This document shows positions 5,782-8,251 of a stretch of 8,251 nt of DNA, in pieces. Made by a program: the position numbers and the translations under genes. The notes under the pieces are model-generated. The model did no database searches. It saw only the letters and a list, made by a program, of their open reading frames with translations, and was not told where the DNA came from. How positions within the stretch are numbered: position 1 is the first letter of the stretch; the number at the start of each line of letters is the position of its first letter. This DNA is from SZUA-146 sp963922815 (GTDB taxonomy: Bacteria; Pseudomonadota; Gammaproteobacteria; Steroidobacterales; SZUA-146), in assembly GCA_963922815.1 (NCBI GenBank), contig CAWUKD010000155.1:1-8251 (forward strand), given 5' to 3'.

Positions 5782-7845
5782 ATGTCGACAGATTCACCAG
5801 CCACGGAATTTTCCCTGAATACGCAGCAAAAGCGAGCCGCGCAATTTGGCGTAAGCACGTCAGAGCCGTCGGCCACCGCGGGTCCGCTGCTGGTGATGGC
5901 GGGTGCTGGAACGGGCAAGACCACCACCATTGCTCACCGGGTCGCTCATTTGCTCGAGGCCGGGGTAGCTCCGACGGGCATATTGCTGATGACCTTTAGC
6001 CGGCGGGCGGCTCGGGAGATGACGCGTCGTGCGGTTCACGTGCTAAACCAGCAGCAGGATGCCGGGATTCAGCACCGGTTTCCGTGGGCGGGTACCTATC
6101 ACAGCATTGCTCACAAGCTGCTAAGAATGTACGCCACGCACATCGGGCTGCAAAGAGAGTTCTCAATTCTCGACCGGGGTGATGCAGCGGACCTTATGGA
6201 TGTTTGTCGACAGGAGCTCAAGCTGTCTTCGATCGACAAGCGTTTTCCGCGTAAAGCAGCGTGTCTTGAGATCTACTCGGTGTGCACCAATCGGCAGCAG
6301 ACTTTGAACGACGCGGTGTTGGCCGACTATCCCTGGTGTGACGGCTGGCAGGATGAACTCAGCCGCCTGTTCAAGCGCTACGTTCAGCTCAAGCAGGAAA
6401 CGCTGTCCCTCGATTACGATGATTTGCTCTTGTACTGGTACTACATGATGCAGGAATCGTGGCTTGCGAAACAAATCGGCGACCGGTTTTCGCACGTGCT
6501 GGTGGACGAATATCAGGACACCAATGTCCTGCAGGCTGCAATTTTAAAAAGGCTCAAGCCCGATGGTGAAGGGGTAACCGTCGTTGGGGATGACGCGCAG
6601 TCGATCTATAGCTTCCGCGCCGCCGATGTGACCAATATCAGGGAGTTTTCCGAACAGTATGAGCGTCCGGTTGAGGTTATCGATCTGGAGCAAAATTATC
6701 GGTCGCACCAGCCCATTCTGGATTTTGCCAATGTCCTGATGAGCGAAGACCCTGGTGCCAGACGCCGGTCGTTGTTGTCCGCACGCACAGAGGGTGAGTC
6801 GCCGTCCTATGTCACCGTTGAAGACGATGCCTGCCAGGCTCAATACGTGGCCGAACACGTGCTGCGCCAGCGCGAGAATGGGCTAATGCTCAGGCAGCAG
6901 GCCGTGTTGTTTCGAAATTCCCATCACAGCGATCTGCTTGAAGTCGAGCTGTCGCGACGTAATATTCCGTACGTGAAATACGGCGGACTCAAGTTTCTTG
7001 AAGCGGCTCATATCAAGGACTTGTTGTGCCTGCTTCGCTGGAGCGTTAATCCTAAAGATCAGTTGGCCGCATTTCGCAATATGCAGCTGATTAGCGGCAT
7101 TGGTCCTACGCTGGCGAATAAGGCCTGGCATTACTTTGTACTGAATGACTACTCTTTTGTGGCGTTGAGCGGCTTTGAACTGGCCAAGCATCTGATGCCT
7201 GACTGGTTGCGATTGGTTGCGCTTATGCGTCGAAGCACCTCTCCCGATGAGTCGGTCGATACCGTGCTTAATGAAATGGCCCAATGGTACCGTCCTCACC
7301 TTGAACGAAACTTTGACGATTCCCACGTTCGCTGGCAGGACGTGCAGCAGCTGCAAATGATGGCGTCCCGGTCGACCGATGCGGAACATTTTCTTGCCGA
7401 TCTTACGCTGGACCCTCCGGTCGCCAGCGGCAATCAGGCGGGAGACCCTTTAAAGGATGAGGACTATCTGATTCTGTCCACGGTGCACTCGGCCAAAGGC
7501 CAGGAATGGAACAGCGTGTTCCTTCTGAATGTTGTCGATGGCAGCTTTCCGTCCGAATTTTCAACAGGGGACGACCAGCTGATCGAAGAGGAGCGTCGTC
7601 TGCTTTATGTGGCGGCAACGCGTGCTAAAGATCATTTGCATTTGATCGTGCCGATGAAGTTTTACGTGCCGCAGCAGCAGCGACATGGGGCAAAGCACGT
7701 GTATGGCGCCCAAAGCCGTTTCATGACGGCGCCCGTTCTGGCCACCTGTGAGCGGCGTTTTTTTGGAGAAGCCCAGTCCAGAGGGCCGGTCGGTGAAGCG
7801 ATCGCCCAGCTCGATTTACCTTCCAAAATCAGTGCATTGTGGTGA
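5782..7845 (+). CDS. UvrD/PcrA-like superfamily 1A ATP-dependent DNA helicase
   Basis: This 687-residue protein shows the full SF1A helicase motif set in order. It has the Q motif LNTQQKRAA (12-20), Walker A AGAGTGKTT (40-48), motif Ia MTFSRRAAREM (70-80), Walker B/motif II VDEYQD (241-246), motif III VVGDDAQSIYSFRAA (267-281), motif IV DLEQNYRS (301-308), motif V STVHSAKGQEW (566-576) and motif VI EEERRLLYVAATRA (602-615). KYGGLKFLEAAHIKD (399-413) marks the start of the 2B region, which includes a GIGP helix-hairpin-like turn (439-442). Family members unwind DNA 3' to 5' in repair or replication restart. It is shorter than typical UvrD (about 720) and lacks the long C-terminal tail used for RNA polymerase contact, so it is best called UvrD-like, not uvrD or rep. 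The ATG at 5782 fits the family N-terminus but has no clear ribosome site. The frame extends upstream to 5656, which looks non-coding. Confidence 0.93.
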   Translation: MSTDSPATEFSLNTQQKRAAQFGVSTSEPSATAGPLLVMAGAGTGKTTTIAHRVAHLLEAGVAPTGILLMTFSRRAAREMTRRAVHVLNQQQDAGIQHRFPWAGTYHSIAHKLLRMYATHIGLQREFSILDRGDAADLMDVCRQELKLSSIDKRFPRKAACLEIYSVCTNRQQTLNDAVLADYPWCDGWQDELSRLFKRYVQLKQETLSLDYDDLLLYWYYMMQESWLAKQIGDRFSHVLVDEYQDTNVLQAAILKRLKPDGEGVTVVGDDAQSIYSFRAADVTNIREFSEQYERPVEVIDLEQNYRSHQPILDFANVLMSEDPGARRRSLLSARTEGESPSYVTVEDDACQAQYVAEHVLRQRENGLMLRQQAVLFRNSHHSDLLEVELSRRNIPYVKYGGLKFLEAAHIKDLLCLLRWSVNPKDQLAAFRNMQLISGIGPTLANKAWHYFVLNDYSFVALSGFELAKHLMPDWLRLVALMRRSTSPDESVDTVLNEMAQWYRPHLERNFDDSHVRWQDVQQLQMMASRSTDAEHFLADLTLDPPVASGNQAGDPLKDEDYLILSTVHSAKGQEWNSVFLLNVVDGSFPSEFSTGDDQLIEEERRLLYVAATRAKDHLHLIVPMKFYVPQQQRHGAKHVYGAQSRFMTAPVLATCERRFFGEAQSRGPVGEAIAQLDLPSKISALW

Positions 7846-7914
7846 CAGGTGGTTAACATTACGTCACATGTAGTCAGGCATTCTTACAGTGAATCAATAT
7901 GTTACAAAGTGTGT

Positions 7915-7951
7915 ATCGACTTGTTCGATTAAAAACAAAGGGTTACATAAC
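7915..7951. promoter_or_regulatory. Small dyads upstream of the sigma-54 promoter, candidate activator sites
   Basis: ATCGA-CTTGT-TCGAT is a perfect 5-base-arm dyad at 7915-7929, and GTTACATAAC (7942-7951) is a GTTA/TAAC dyad. A second GTTACA lies at 7901-7906. They are closer to the promoter than usual enhancer sites, so they could bind an activator, a repressor or nothing. Confidence 0.25.
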
Positions 7952-7952
7952 A

Positions 7953-7968
7953 TGGCATGAGTCTTGCT
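7953..7968 (+). promoter_or_regulatory. Sigma-54 (RpoN) promoter
   Basis: TGGCATGAGTCTTGCT matches the -24/-12 consensus TGGCAYRNNNNTTGCW at every defined position, with correct GG-to-GC spacing. Taking C7967 as -12, transcription would begin near 7979 and give a 5' UTR of about 126 bases ahead of the ATG at 8105. It lies outside coding sequence and points at the secreted-protein gene. Known biology of sigma-54 implies an ATP-using enhancer-binding activator; none is encoded here. Confidence 0.75.
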
Positions 7969-8033
7969 TTATGTTAGCTGCCTTTGGGGGGTAATGAGTG
8001 TAAATGCGTTGAAGCGGGATGCTGAAGCACTTT

Positions 8034-8068
8034 GCACGCAGTGACGGAGAGTCATTTAACTGCGTTGC
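8034..8068 (+). promoter_or_regulatory. Structured 5' UTR hairpin with a possible alternative pairing
   Basis: ACGCAGT (8036-8042) pairs perfectly with ACTGCGT (8059-8065). GAC/GTC (8043-8045 with 8051-8053) continues the stem under a GGAGA loop, leaving a 3'-side bulge. TGCGTTG occurs at 8005-8011 and again at 8061-8067, so ACGCA (8036-8040) could pair with either copy. The hairpin ends about 24 bases before the AGGA at 8092-8095. It matches no riboswitch class I know. Confidence 0.35.
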
Positions 8069-8104
8069 ATGAAACAGACAGACACACTGACAGGATCTGA
8101 CATC

Positions 8105-8251
8105 ATGACCTCTCGACTGATTAAAATTGTAACACTAATAGGCGCAATGGCGCTGACCGCTGCATCGCAGGCCACACCTACATTGGGATGCAATGCTGCC
8201 AGCCAGACCAACGTTGACTGTGCCGAAATCTTCGGTGCGAGCTGGACACCA
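8105..8251 (+). CDS. Secreted protein, N-terminal part (runs off right edge), function unknown
   Basis: Forty-nine codons are visible from the ATG at 8105, with AGGA at 8092-8095, 9 bases upstream. The first ~22 residues form a classical signal peptide: a basic start (MTSRLIK), a hydrophobic core (IVTLIGAMALTAA) and a likely signal peptidase I cut after SQA, before TPTLG. Two cysteines in the visible mature part (GCNAASQ and VDCAEIF) suit an exported, disulfide-bonded protein. There is no lipobox at the cut site. The sigma-54 promoter and long leader suggest conditional expression. A PEP-CTERM-type surface protein is one option, since some such genes depend on sigma-54, but the C-terminus that would decide is absent. 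I do not recognise a family. Confidence 0.75.
   Translation, partial: MTSRLIKIVTLIGAMALTAASQATPTLGCNAASQTNVDCAEIFGASWTP

Overview
The window looks like chromosome of a moderately GC-rich proteobacterium, most likely a gammaproteobacterium. Grounds are the gene families present, the AGGA-type ribosome sites, and a divergent GntR/AlkB-like pair of the kind known from marine hydrocarbon degraders such as Alcanivorax. This assignment is an inference. No rRNA, tRNA, insertion sequence, CRISPR array or prophage gene is visible.

Layout. (1) 1-206, minus: start of a membrane protein running off the left edge, possibly an AlkB-type alkane monooxygenase. (2) 207-265: short divergent control region with two TTGT/ACAA dyads that fit the GntR/FadR-family operator. 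(3) 266-940, plus: GntR-family (FCD) regulator. (4) 1043-1558, plus: small protein that is essentially one cyclic-nucleotide-binding fold, with a strong hairpin in its leader. (5) 1725-5657, minus: a 1310-residue, apparently cysteine-free giant coiled-coil protein with two N-terminal membrane helices. It carries an array of 11-residue units with a histidine at one core position, and a disordered tail with three copies of a short Pro/Leu/Gln motif. (6) 5782-7845, plus: UvrD/PcrA-like superfamily 1 DNA helicase, transcribed divergently from the coiled-coil gene. (7) 7846-8104: a 259-base leader region with a consensus-perfect sigma-54 promoter and a structured 5' UTR. (8) 8105-8251, plus: start of a secreted protein running off the right edge.

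How the parts relate. The left pair (membrane protein plus GntR) is probably a self-contained regulated unit. The cyclic-nucleotide-fold gene converges on the coiled-coil gene. The coiled-coil and helicase genes share a 124-bp head-to-head promoter region, but nothing in their sequences shows a shared function. The sigma-54 promoter suggests that the last gene answers to a dedicated enhancer-binding activator. The least explained object is the giant coiled-coil protein: I recognise no family, and its architecture (inner-membrane anchor, very long cytoplasmic rod, repeated tail motif) would suit a scaffold or cytoskeletal organiser. That role is an inference from architecture alone.
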